Assembly (NCBI RefSeq): GCF_005576615.1 | Contig: NZ_CP040330.1 | Coordinates: forward strand, 3,100,001 to 3,164,000 | Length of the DNA: 64,000 nucleotides | Source of the DNA: Natrinema versiforme | Lineage (GTDB): Archaea; Halobacteriota; Halobacteria; Halobacteriales; Natrialbaceae | Reading direction: 5' to 3' | Shown here: in pieces, positions 9,128-17,128 of the stretch | How the letters are laid out: each line of letters begins with the position of its first letter | Numbering within the stretch: position 1 is the first letter of the stretch | Notes under the pieces: generated by a model | Told to the model about the DNA's origin: nothing | Database searches by the model: none | The model's input: only the letters and a program-made list of their open reading frames with translations | Program-made: the position numbers and the translations under genes

Positions 9128-9646
9128 ATGACTCGGGGGTTCTACATCGGTCGCTTTCAGCCCTTCCACAACGGCCACCAGAGCATGGTCGAACAGATTG
9201 CCGAGGACGTCGACGAACTCGTCCTCGGAATCGGGAGCGCCGACGATTCTCACACCGTCCGCAACCCGTTTACCGCGGGCGAACGGATCATGATGATCAC
9301 GAAGTCGCTCGTCGATTACGACCTCGTCACCTACGCCGTCCCGATCGAGGACTTAGAGCGGAACTCGGTCTGGGTGAGTCACGTCCAGAGCATGAGCCCC
9401 GACTTCGATGTCGCCTACTCGAACAACCCGCTCGTCATCCAACTCTTTCGAGAAGCCGACATCGACATCCGCCAGTCGCCGATGTTCAACCGCGAGGTCC
9501 TCGAGGGTTCGGAGGTCCGCGAGCGGATGATAACGGGCGGCGACTGGGAGTCACTGGTCCCCGAACCCGTCGTCAACACCGTCAACGAGATCGGCGGCAT
9601 CGAGCGGATCCAGATGGTCAGCGACTCGGACTCGAACGGGGAGTGA
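9128..9646 (+). CDS. nadM: Nicotinamide-nucleotide adenylyltransferase
   Basis: A 172-residue archaeal NMN adenylyltransferase, joining NMN and ATP to form NAD+. The N-terminal GRFQPFHNGH contains the nucleotidyltransferase HxGH signature (His14-Gly16-His17), and the C-terminal half has the conserved SPMFNR and GSEVRERM, equivalent to the ISTTxxR-type phosphate-binding region. I chose the ATG at 9128; an upstream in-frame start at 9074 adds unconserved residues, and a TATA-like ACGCTTAAGC lies near 9096. It is followed by a SAM hydroxide adenosyltransferase gene in the same direction. Confidence 0.95.
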   Translation: MTRGFYIGRFQPFHNGHQSMVEQIAEDVDELVLGIGSADDSHTVRNPFTAGERIMMITKSLVDYDLVTYAVPIEDLERNSVWVSHVQSMSPDFDVAYSNNPLVIQLFREADIDIRQSPMFNREVLEGSEVRERMITGGDWESLVPEPVVNTVNEIGGIERIQMVSDSDSNGE

Positions 9647-9730
9647 CGAGTCGCGAACCCCCGATAGCCGCGACCGCATCGCCGGTGCGGAGACGTATCG
9701 ATTTTCACCGTTCGTGATCTACGACCGACC

Positions 9731-10576
9731 ATGATCACACTCGCGTCCGATTTCGGCACGCCGTATCCGGCGGCGATGAAGGGAGTGCTGTTGCAGCGAA
9801 CGGACGCCAGACTGATCGATGTCGCACACGACTTCCCCCGGCAGGACGTTCGAACGGCCGCCTTCTGGCTCCGAGAGGTATTGCCGTACTACCCGCCCGC
9901 GACTCATCTCGTCGTCGTCGATCCCGGCGTCGGAACCGACCGGAACGCGATCGTTCTCCGCGCGGGCAACCATACCCTCGTCGGCCCCGATAACGGCGTC
10001 TTGCTCCCCGCAGCACGGCGACTCGCCGGAAGCGAGGACCGACTCGAGTCCGCCGTGATCGACGAAGACGCCCTCGAGCCCGTGGAACCGACGACGCAAC
10101 CGATGGACGACTCGAGTGCGAGCGCCCGTCGGTCGCCACGGGGACGAAGTAATACGTTCCACGGACGAGACGTCTTCGCCCCCGCCGCCGCAGCGGTCCA
10201 CGACAGCGATAGCGGCGCGCTCGACTCACTCGAGTGGCTCGAGCCGGCCCCAGTCGCCGTCGACCTCGAGTTTTCGGATCCCGTCCTCGCGGACGAACGA
10301 GCGACGGGCGAAGTGCTGGTCGTCGACGATTTCGGGAACGCGATCACGAACGTGCCTGGCTCATACCTCGACGGGCGGGAACGGGTGGCGGCGAACGGCG
10401 ACCCCGTCCCGGTCGGCGAGACGTTCGCGGCCGTCTCCGTCGGGGATCGACTCGCGACCGTCGGCAGCCACGGCTACGTCGAACTCGACGTGAATCAGGG
10501 TCGCGGCGACGACGCCTTCGGTCTCGAGCCCGGTGATCGGGTCGTCCTCGCGCCGGTCTCAGAAGGGACCGACTGA
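9731..10576 (+). CDS. SAM hydroxide adenosyltransferase (DUF62 family)
   Basis: A 281-residue member of the DUF62 family, which hydrolyses S-adenosylmethionine to adenosine and methionine and is structurally related to fluorinases and chlorinases. It starts with ITLASDFGT, and has the family motifs DVAHDFP, VVVDPGVG, GPDNG and, in the C-terminal domain, DDFGNAITN (about residues 198-206). It encodes a divergent acidic loop around residues 115-150. It lies 84 bases after nadM; a joint operon is possible, since both act on adenosyl compounds, but this is inference. Confidence 0.92.
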   Translation: MITLASDFGTPYPAAMKGVLLQRTDARLIDVAHDFPRQDVRTAAFWLREVLPYYPPATHLVVVDPGVGTDRNAIVLRAGNHTLVGPDNGVLLPAARRLAGSEDRLESAVIDEDALEPVEPTTQPMDDSSASARRSPRGRSNTFHGRDVFAPAAAAVHDSDSGALDSLEWLEPAPVAVDLEFSDPVLADERATGEVLVVDDFGNAITNVPGSYLDGRERVAANGDPVPVGETFAAVSVGDRLATVGSHGYVELDVNQGRGDDAFGLEPGDRVVLAPVSEGTD

Positions 10577-10611
10577 CTCGAGCGGACGGCCACGGGTTGT
10601 ACACCGGTCCG

Positions 10612-10980
10612 TTAGTCGGCCGGCTTGACGGCCCGTCGCGACGGGTCGATGACGACCTCGCCGTCGGCGTGGACCGTGACGTGACACCGCGAGAACGTAA
10701 ACGAGATCGAGCCGTCGCCGACTCGCGGTTCGTCGCCCCGCCAGTGGACGAACAGGGCGTTCAACGCGTCCGGCTCGACGCACTCCGAGAGCGCCTCGAG
10801 GTCGTCGGGTTCGACCCCGAGCACCGACGAGACGGTCATGAGTAGGGCGGTGCTCACCGGCTCATACGCGTCGTCGTCGCACCACGTGTGGTATGTCCCC
10901 GTCCCCTCATCGTAGTAGACCGTGCGGCCGTCAGTGGAACCGATCGGTATCAGGGTTTCTCGCGGAGCGGGTCCGGACAT
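10612..10980 (-). CDS. HalOD1 output domain protein
   Basis: A 122-residue protein made up almost entirely of a HalOD1 domain, the haloarchaeal output domain often found in two-component response pathways. The visible pattern is YHTWCDDD, then STALLMTVSSVLGVEPDDLEAL, a Cys-Val turn and a C-terminal CHVTVHADGEVVI strand pair. I chose the ATG at 10980; a GTG one codon upstream is also possible. Stand-alone HalOD1 proteins are common in haloarchaea and have no defined target. A palindrome lies about 20 bases upstream. Confidence 0.88.
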   Translation of the reverse strand: MSGPAPRETLIPIGSTDGRTVYYDEGTGTYHTWCDDDAYEPVSTALLMTVSSVLGVEPDDLEALSECVEPDALNALFVHWRGDEPRVGDGSISFTFSRCHVTVHADGEVVIDPSRRAVKPAD

Positions 10981-10998
10981 CACATATCTGACTATTGT

Positions 10999-11008
10999 GT
11001 GTTAACAC
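10999..11008. promoter_or_regulatory. 10-bp palindrome upstream of the HalOD1 gene
   Basis: GTGTTAACAC is a perfect palindrome centred about 23 bases before the HalOD1 start, inside an AT-rich promoter region (about 10984-11020). This position could fit an operator overlapping the TATA/initiator region. No other copy with the same full palindrome was noticed; GTGTTAACA also occurs at 35474-35482 upstream of the MFS gene. Confidence 0.35.
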
Positions 11009-11101
11009 TTAACAATAATGGCCAACTGATACGGTCGCCGCTGTGTCACTGGATTTCAAACAAAAGACGGGTATCTAAAACGGCTGCCGCGAACAGCGAC
11101 G

Positions 11102-12679
11102 TTATTCGGCGGCGATGACGTCGTCGATGCGGGCGATCATCGTGGCGGCTTCGGTCGCGCTCTCGACGGCTTCGCGTTTGACGTCGGCGGGGTCGACGAC
11201 GCCGTGTTCGAAGGGATCGTCGATCGTGACCTCGTCGCCGCTGGTGATCAGTCCCGCGCGGCCCTCGGACTCGTGGGCAGCGCGGAGATCCACGAGCACG
11301 TCGATGGGGTCTCGGCCGGTGTTGGCCGCGAGCGTTCGGGGGATGATGTCGACCGCGTCGGCGAAGGCCGTCACGGCGAGCTGTTTGCGGCCCTCGATAC
11401 CGGCGGCTTCCTCGCGGATCTTGTCCGCGATCGCGATCTCGGTCGCGCCCGCACCGGGGACGACTTCGCCGGATTCCAGCGCCGTCGCGACGACGTCGAG
11501 GGCGTCACCGATGGCGCGCTCGAGTTCGTCGACGATGTGTTCGGTGCCGCCGCGGACGAAGACGGTGACCGTCTCGGCGGCCGCGCCGCCTTCGACGAAC
11601 GCGAGGTCGTCGTCGCCGTAGGTCTCGGTGTGGATGCGGTCGGCCGAGCCGAAGTCGGACTCCTCGAGGTCGTCGAGGTCACCGACGCGGCGCGCGCCGG
11701 TCGCGGAGGCGACCTGCCGGGCGTCGCTGTCGCCGAGGCCCTCGAAGACGAGGACGCCCTCGTTGGCGAGCGCGTTGGCGACGCGGTCGTTGACGTCTTC
11801 GGTCGTGAAGACGACATCCGCACCGCTCTCGGCGACGGTTTCGGCGTAGCCCTCGAGTTCGCCTTCTTCGGCGTCGATGGCGGCGTTGAGCTGGTCGATC
11901 GAGTCGATGGCGTACTCAGCGTCGACGTCGCCGGTTCGGACGCCGAGTTCGACGTCCAGAATGGCGATCGACGCGTCCTCGACCTCGCTCGGCATGCCGT
12001 CGTGGGCGGGCTCCTCGTCGACGATGATCCCGGGGACGAGTTCGGTCGCGTTCGAGGAGGCACCGATCTGCGTGTGGACGGTGACGTTGTCGCGTGCGAC
12101 GCCCGCGTCGGTATCAACGTGGCGGGTCGCTTCGACGACGGTCTCGGCCAGCGACGCGGCGGTGAGTCCGCCGGTGCCCTTGCCGGTCATGCTCGACTCG
12201 GCGACCTGTCGCAGGATTTCGTCGTCGACGTCGGCCTCGTTGACCTGCTCGGCGATCGCCTCGAGGGCGATGTCGGCGGCCTCGTGGTAGCCCTCGACGA
12301 TCGTCGTCGCGTGGACGTCCTGCTCGATGAGGTCCTCGGCCTCGCCCAGCAGGTTGCCGGCGAGTACCGCTGCCGTGGTCGTCCCGTCGCCGACTTCCTC
12401 CTCCTGCGAGTCGGAGACTTCGACGATCATCTGGGCCGCGGGGTGCTCGATGTCCATCTCGTTGAGGATGGTCGCGCCGTCGTTCGTGATGACGACGTCC
12501 CCGCCGGAGTCGACGAGCATCTTGTCCATGCCGCGGGGTCCGAGCGTGGTCCGTACCGACTCGGCCACGGCCTTGCCGGCCATGATGTTCGACGACTGGG
12601 CGTCGCGACCCTGCGTTCGCTGACTATCCTCGCTCATAATGAACATGGGCTGCCCACCCATGCGTCGCTGTTGTGCCAT
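11102..12679 (-). CDS. Thermosome subunit (group II chaperonin), Cct3-like
   Basis: A 525-residue thermosome subunit forming the ATP-driven double-ring folding chamber. The classical motifs are present: SEDSQR and [11 protein letters not shown] near the N-terminus, the ATPase motif GDGTTT (about residue 98) and GGGTE-like regions in the apical and equatorial domains. It ends at [12 protein letters not shown] with no Gly-Gly-Met tail, unlike most thermosome subunits. Its length and lack of tail resemble H. volcanii Cct3 (about 524 residues), a recollection rather than an alignment. A strong TATA box precedes it, as expected for a heat-shock gene. Confidence 0.95.
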   Translation of the reverse strand: MAQQRRMGGQPMFIMSEDSQRTQGRDAQSSNIMAGKAVAESVRTTLGPRGMDKMLVDSGGDVVITNDGATILNEMDIEHPAAQMIVEVSDSQEEEVGDGTTTAAVLAGNLLGEAEDLIEQDVHATTIVEGYHEAADIALEAIAEQVNEADVDDEILRQVAESSMTGKGTGGLTAASLAETVVEATRHVDTDAGVARDNVTVHTQIGASSNATELVPGIIVDEEPAHDGMPSEVEDASIAILDVELGVRTGDVDAEYAIDSIDQLNAAIDAEEGELEGYAETVAESGADVVFTTEDVNDRVANALANEGVLVFEGLGDSDARQVASATGARRVGDLDDLEESDFGSADRIHTETYGDDDLAFVEGGAAAETVTVFVRGGTEHIVDELERAIGDALDVVATALESGEVVPGAGATEIAIADKIREEAAGIEGRKQLAVTAFADAVDIIPRTLAANTGRDPIDVLVDLRAAHESEGRAGLITSGDEVTIDDPFEHGVVDPADVKREAVESATEAATMIARIDDVIAAE

Positions 12680-12710
12680 CGTTGTTCCTCACTAACCATG
12701 TCGTTAGCAC

Positions 12711-12720
12711 TTCTATATAG
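12711..12720 (-). promoter_or_regulatory. TATA box of the thermosome gene
   Basis: On the minus strand this reads CTATATAGAA, about 35 bases before the thermosome start. This predicts a nearly leaderless transcript. No gene lies between here and the divergent amidohydrolase at 12834. Confidence 0.65.
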
Positions 12721-12833
12721 TTCTTTCCCTCCAACCACCGCTCCGTCTTGCGATTGCGCGTGTGAACCGGACACAGGCGAACCGGTCGGAGAGCCGGTAG
12801 CAAAATATGGGTCGGCCCGAAACGGATCGGTAG

Positions 12834-13667
12834 ATGCTGGAGTTGGAACACGAGTTTCGCGTCGTCGATATCGCGACGCGGCTGCCGCCGACCGACGGGG
12901 GTGGGGACCCGACCAGCCGAGCGATCGGGCCCGATCGGCTCGAGCGGGAGATGCATCAGGCGGGAATCACCAAATCGGTCGTCTACCCGCCGTCACAGCC
13001 GGACACGAGTTACCTCGCGCCGAACAACGGCGTCGCCAGACGGAGCGTCGACCGCCCCTTCGTCGCCTTCGCCCGGATCAACGGCACCCAAACGCCGGGC
13101 CGGAAAGCCACGGGTCGGTTGCGAAACGCCGTCGCCAGCCGCGACGAGCACCACACCTCCCCCAGCGACATCGAGAAGTACGCCTACGACGACCGCTTTC
13201 ACGGCTTCGTCCTCGATCCAACCGTCGACGACTACCCCGACGACGAGGTCCTCGCAGCCCTCGAGGACGTCGACCTCCCGGTGATCGTCCGCGGCGGCGT
13301 CGACGCGCCGCCCGAGACGCTCGCCGATGTCTTACTCGAGCGCTCGTTTCCGGTCATCGTCGGCCGGTTCGGCGGCCACCCCCTGAACCGCGAGCTGATG
13401 GACGAGATGATCGACCTGCTCGCGGAGTACGACGACTGCTACCTCGAGACGAGTTTCGTCCGGTATCGCGAGCAACTCGAGCGAGCGCTGTTAGAACACC
13501 CCGACCGCGTCTTCTTCGGCAGCGGCGCGCCCGCCTGCCACCCCAACGTCGCCGTCATGGAGATTCTGACCCTCGATGTCTCGGAGGATCTGCTCCGGCG
13601 CGCGTTTTCGAAGAACGCCTGTCGCGTGATCGAAGAACTCGCACCGGCCGCGAAACGCCGGAGGTAG
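12834..13667 (+). CDS. Amidohydrolase_2-like TIM-barrel protein
   Basis: A 277-residue protein resembling the amidohydrolase_2 (TIM-barrel, predicted metal-dependent hydrolase) superfamily: DRFHGFVLDPTVDDYP, a strand VIVRGG, then VIVGRFGGHP and a C-terminal RVFFGSGAP with a late RVIEEL helix. The usual N-terminal metal motif (DxHxH) is replaced by VVDIATRLP, and a conserved His after strand 5 is also hard to place, so metal binding may be reduced. The gene is divergent from the thermosome. Substrate unknown. Confidence 0.75.
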   Translation: MLELEHEFRVVDIATRLPPTDGGGDPTSRAIGPDRLEREMHQAGITKSVVYPPSQPDTSYLAPNNGVARRSVDRPFVAFARINGTQTPGRKATGRLRNAVASRDEHHTSPSDIEKYAYDDRFHGFVLDPTVDDYPDDEVLAALEDVDLPVIVRGGVDAPPETLADVLLERSFPVIVGRFGGHPLNRELMDEMIDLLAEYDDCYLETSFVRYREQLERALLEHPDRVFFGSGAPACHPNVAVMEILTLDVSEDLLRRAFSKNACRVIEELAPAAKRRR

Positions 13668-13916
13668 GGTTCGATCGAGGCCGCGCGGTCATCGATCCGC
13701 TCGCCCGCGACGCGCTCGTGTTGCTGTTCCTCTCACGACGACCGGTGATCCGCTACGCCTCGCAATTGAATCGACAGACAGACCGTGTGGAATTTCGACC
13801 GGCATATTCTATACGTCCGAGATCAGGCTATATCTACGCTCTACACCTACTTTGAATACCACGACGAGCTGGCGGATCGGTACATTCATCATATTTCATG
13901 AACGGGAACCGACCGC

Positions 13917-15278
13917 ATGCTCGATGGATTCGCACTGATACTGTTGCTCGCTGCGGCGGTGGCCTTTATCATCATCGCCACGGCGAAGTTGGATCTGCAC
14001 GCGTTCCTCGCACTGTTGCTCGCCGCCTACCTGACCGGTCTCGCGGCGGGGATCGACCCCGCGGAGGTCGCCTCGCTCGTAACCGACGGGTTCGGCGGCA
14101 TCCTCGGCTACATCGGGATCGTCATCATCGCCGGGACGATCATCGGCACCTGCCTCGAGCGGTCGGGTGCCGCGATCGTCATCGCGGAGACGATCCTCGA
14201 CTACGTCGGCGAGGAGTACACGACCCAAGTGATGGCGATCACGGGGAGTGTCGTCTCGATTCCGGTGTTCTGTGACTCCGGGTTCGTCATCCTCTCCGGG
14301 CTGAACCGGTCGCTCGCCCAGCGGTCGGGACTCTCGCTGTCGACCCTCGGCGTGGCGCTCGCGGGCGGGCTCTACGTCACCCACGTCTTCGTCCCGCCGA
14401 CGCCCGGCCCGATCGCGGCCGCGGGAATCATCGGCGCCGACATCGGTCTCGTCATGCTCGCCGGTCTCATCGTCAGCGCGCCGATCGTCTTCGTCGCCGC
14501 GACGTGGGCCGACAAAGTCGCCTCGAACTACCACATCGATCCGGACCCGGAGATGACGATCGACGAAATCAAAGCCGAGTACGGAACGATGCCCTCGCGG
14601 GCGGCATCGTTCGCGCCGCTGCTCGTTCCCATTGCGCTCATCGCGCTCGGCTCGATCGCCGCCTACCCCGAGGCCGAGAATCCGGAGCTCATCACCGGTA
14701 CGCTCCAGCGCTGGTTGCTCTTTATCGGCGACCCCGCCGTCGCGCTGATCATCGGCGCGTTCATCGCCTTCGCGATCGTGCCCGACTTCACCAGCGACGT
14801 GACCGACGACTGGGTCTCCGACGGGATCACGAACGCCGCCGTCATCCTCGCGGTGACCGGTGCCGGCGGCGCGTTCGGTGAAGTCCTCTCCGCGCTTCCC
14901 CTCGAGGGCTTCATCACCGACACGCTGGGCGGTCTCGGCATCGGCCTGTTCGCCGCCTTCGTCGTCGCCGCGGCGATGAAGACCGCGCTCGGCTCCTCGA
15001 CGGTCGCGATCCTGACCACGGCCAGCCTCGTCGCGCCGCTGCTGGGCTCGCTCGGACTGAACACCGAAATCGGGCAGGTGTTCACCGTCCTCGCGATCGG
15101 TGCCGGGAGCATGACCGTCAGCCACGCCAACGACTCCTACTTCTGGATCATCACGGAGTTCTCCGACATGGAGACCCAAACGGCCTATCAGGCCTGGACG
15201 CTCGCGACGCTGGTACTCGGCGTCTCGAGTGTCCTCTGGATCGTCGTCCTCCGAAACGTCGCGGGACTGGTCTTCTGA
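13917..15278 (+). CDS. GntP family permease (gluconate/glycerate-type)
   Basis: A 453-residue permease with about 12-13 membrane helices, of the GntP family that imports gluconate and related hydroxy acids by proton (or sodium) symport. Typical features are SVVSIPVFCDSGFVIL (about residues 108-123), HVFVPPTPGPIAAAG (about 156-170) and a C-terminal HANDSYFWII. It converges on a glycerate 2-kinase gene, which suggests glycerate or a related C3 acid as substrate. The upstream 249 bases (13668-13916) are AT-rich near 13800-13900 and probably hold its promoter; no gene is seen there. Confidence 0.93.
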   Translation: MLDGFALILLLAAAVAFIIIATAKLDLHAFLALLLAAYLTGLAAGIDPAEVASLVTDGFGGILGYIGIVIIAGTIIGTCLERSGAAIVIAETILDYVGEEYTTQVMAITGSVVSIPVFCDSGFVILSGLNRSLAQRSGLSLSTLGVALAGGLYVTHVFVPPTPGPIAAAGIIGADIGLVMLAGLIVSAPIVFVAATWADKVASNYHIDPDPEMTIDEIKAEYGTMPSRAASFAPLLVPIALIALGSIAAYPEAENPELITGTLQRWLLFIGDPAVALIIGAFIAFAIVPDFTSDVTDDWVSDGITNAAVILAVTGAGGAFGEVLSALPLEGFITDTLGGLGIGLFAAFVVAAAMKTALGSSTVAILTTASLVAPLLGSLGLNTEIGQVFTVLAIGAGSMTVSHANDSYFWIITEFSDMETQTAYQAWTLATLVLGVSSVLWIVVLRNVAGLVF

Positions 15279-15354
15279 GACTGGGTTCCGCTCGCGGCTG
15301 ATTCGGGAGTCGAACACCCGTTCTCGACTCCCGTCTCGTACCGAAGAGTGGACG

Positions 15355-16701
15355 CTACGACCGGACGACGAGCACCCGCAGATCGTTCAGATTCGTTCCG
15401 GTCGGTCCCGTCAGGACGAGGGCGTTGCGGGCCTCGAGATACGGGTACACGTCGTTTTTCTCGAGCGCCGCACGCGCCGTCTCGGGGTCCTCGACGGTCG
15501 CCCCGTCGACCAGCGCGCCGGCCGCGTCGGTCGCCCCGTCGATGCCGTCCGTGTCGACCGCAGCGACGGCGATGTCGCCGCCGTCTCCCGCCTCGCCACC
15601 GGCCTCGAGTTCGAGCGCCGCGCTCGTCGCGAACTCCTGATTCGGCCCGCCGGTCCCGTCGCCGCGGACCGTGACCGTCGTCTCGCCGCCGGAGAGGACC
15701 ACGGCCGGCGGCTCGATCGGCGTCCCCGTCGCCCGAATTTCCTCCGCGATGGCGACCTGCATCGTGGCCGCGTCGCGGGCCTCGCCGCGGACGCGCGAGG
15801 AGAGCACGAGGGGCTCGTAGCCCCGCTCGGCCGCCGCGTCGCTGGCCGCCTCGAGGACGGTCATCCCGTCGGCGACGACGTGATTCGAGACGCGCTCGAA
15901 CGCAGGGTCGTCAGGGCCCGGCGTCTCGCCGATCTCGCCGACCGCGCCGCGCTCGAGGTGTGCCGTGACGGCGTCAGGCGCGTCGATCTCGTACCGCTCG
16001 AGGACCGCGAGCGCCTCCGCGAACGTCGACGCGTCGGGCGCGACGGGGCCGCTCGCGATCACGCTCAGGTCGTTTCCGACGACGTCACTCAAAATCAGCG
16101 AGACGACGGTTGCGGGGGCGGCGCGGCCGGCCAGTCGGCCCCCCTTCAGTTCCGAGAGGTGCTTCCGGACTGCGTTGATCTCACTGATATCGGCCCCGCT
16201 CGCGAGCAGCGCGTCGGTCGTCGACTGGAGGGCGGCGAGCGACACGTCTCCCGCGGGGGCGGGCATGACGGCGCTGCCGCCGCCGGTGATCGCCGCCAGC
16301 ACGAGCGTCTCCTCGCCGGCCGCGTCCGCCGCCTCGAGCACCGCTCGCGTCCCCTCGACGCCGCGCTCGCTCGGCACCGGATGGTCGCCCTCCCGGACCG
16401 TCACGCGCTCCGTTTCGACGGGGTCGTCCGTGACGACGACGCCGCGGTCGATCCGGTCTCCCAGAACGGTCTCGAGCGCGACGGCGACGTGTGCTGCGGC
16501 GTTGCCGCCGCCGAGGACGACGACCTCATCGTACTCGCCGAGGTCGTACGTCGTGTCGGCGACCCGGAGGGTGTCGCCCTCGAGCGAGACGGCTTCGCGG
16601 ACGACGGTGCGGGGATGGCCCGCTTCGATTCCGGCTTCGACGCATGCGAGTGCGGCCTCGCGGGCCTCGCTCGAGGCGAGTCGGTCGCGGTCCTCGATCA
16701 C
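15355..16701 (-). CDS. Glycerate 2-kinase, type II (DUF4147/MOFRL)
   Basis: A 448-residue type II glycerate kinase, transferring phosphate from ATP to D-glycerate to give 2-phosphoglycerate. It has the DUF4147 N-terminal domain with VVLGGGNAA (about residues 82-90), EGDHPVP, ITGGGSAVM and INAVRKHLSELKGG, then the C-terminal MOFRL domain with VLSGGETTVTV and GPNQEF. The start is a GTG at 16701. It converges on the GntP permease, which could supply its substrate. The 427 bases between this gene and purNH are described separately. Confidence 0.92.
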   Translation of the reverse strand: MIEDRDRLASSEAREAALACVEAGIEAGHPRTVVREAVSLEGDTLRVADTTYDLGEYDEVVVLGGGNAAAHVAVALETVLGDRIDRGVVVTDDPVETERVTVREGDHPVPSERGVEGTRAVLEAADAAGEETLVLAAITGGGSAVMPAPAGDVSLAALQSTTDALLASGADISEINAVRKHLSELKGGRLAGRAAPATVVSLILSDVVGNDLSVIASGPVAPDASTFAEALAVLERYEIDAPDAVTAHLERGAVGEIGETPGPDDPAFERVSNHVVADGMTVLEAASDAAAERGYEPLVLSSRVRGEARDAATMQVAIAEEIRATGTPIEPPAVVLSGGETTVTVRGDGTGGPNQEFATSAALELEAGGEAGDGGDIAVAAVDTDGIDGATDAAGALVDGATVEDPETARAALEKNDVYPYLEARNALVLTGPTGTNLNDLRVLVVRS

Positions 16702-16963
16702 GCGCGATCACCCGTCAACGCCGCTGGTCGATCACGGACATCGACGCTCGAGGAGGGGCGCATCTCGAGTGACGGCCGCTCGCTCGCCACCGACGCGCGC
16801 GACGCTGCGATTCGATCGACGGGACCCGTCGCTTCCATAGGCGGGGTCTCTCCCGGAAAACGGTAAAACTAGAGGATTCGAAACGTCACGTCCGGCCGTA
16901 GACGCGTTCCGATCGAACGCGGAGCGATCGACACAGCGCGGGCCACCGCTGTGGAGTCGGATT

Positions 16964-17003
16964 CGCTCTTTCAGTCGCGAGTTCAGTCGTGTCTGAAAGA
17001 GCG
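16964..17003. repeat. 11-bp perfect inverted repeat
   Basis: The arms CGCTCTTTCAG (16964-16974) and CTGAAAGAGCG (16993-17003) are perfectly complementary around an 18-base spacer. The right arm overlaps the purH-like remnant, so the repeat may have formed from part of it. It could act as a transcript-end hairpin, but no T-run follows immediately. Confidence 0.55.
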
Positions 17004-17033
17004 CTGACCCGTGAACGCTATCGCGGCATCCAC
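16983..17033 (-). pseudogene. Remnant of a diverged purH 3' end
   Basis: Read on the minus strand, this gives AIAFTGQRSFRHD followed by TGA. The last ten residues FTGQRSFRHD are identical to the end of the intact purNH gene (MAMAFTGQRSFRHD, stop TAG). The codons differ at many third positions (for example CGC-TCT against CGG-AGC for Arg-Ser, AGA against CGA, GAC against GAT), and so does the stop codon. The frame upstream reads VDAA and then loses similarity. This fits a leftover from allelic replacement by diverged DNA better than a recent duplication. Confidence 0.7.
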
Positions 17034-17128
17034 CTTTTTCCACTCGGGTTCACTCACGACGTTCGTTCACCGCTCGCGCAAAAATCTGGACCAAAAAAGC
17101 CGCTCACTCACTACGTTCGCTCGCGGTC

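Larger units (their letters stand above)
16702..17128. other. Intergenic region downstream of purNH, with T-runs and repeats
   Basis: No gene is supported here. On the minus strand, just past the purNH stop, come a GAGCGAACGTAGTGAGTGAG word, a run of six T, a TGGTCCAGA block and another run of five T, then a second related word (GAACGAACGTCGTGAGTGAA). The T-runs could end purNH transcription. Farther on lie the purH-like remnant (16983-17033) and an 11-bp inverted repeat. Nearer the glycerate kinase (16702-16900) I see nothing recognisable. Confidence 0.5.

Noticed and set aside
11204-13855. An 883-codon open frame on the plus strand across the thermosome gene
   Set aside because: It is the antisense frame of a highly GC-biased gene. 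Its translation is repetitive (Val/Asp/Gly/Arg-rich), spans the divergent promoter and overlaps the amidohydrolase in another frame.
15229-16866. A 545-codon plus-strand frame opposite the glycerate kinase
   Set aside because: Antisense shadow; the minus-strand protein shows all glycerate kinase motifs.
16732-17043. A 103-codon minus-strand frame in the glycerate kinase-purNH gap
   Set aside because: No family, no promoter or conserved pattern; the purH-like remnant lies in another frame of the same stretch.
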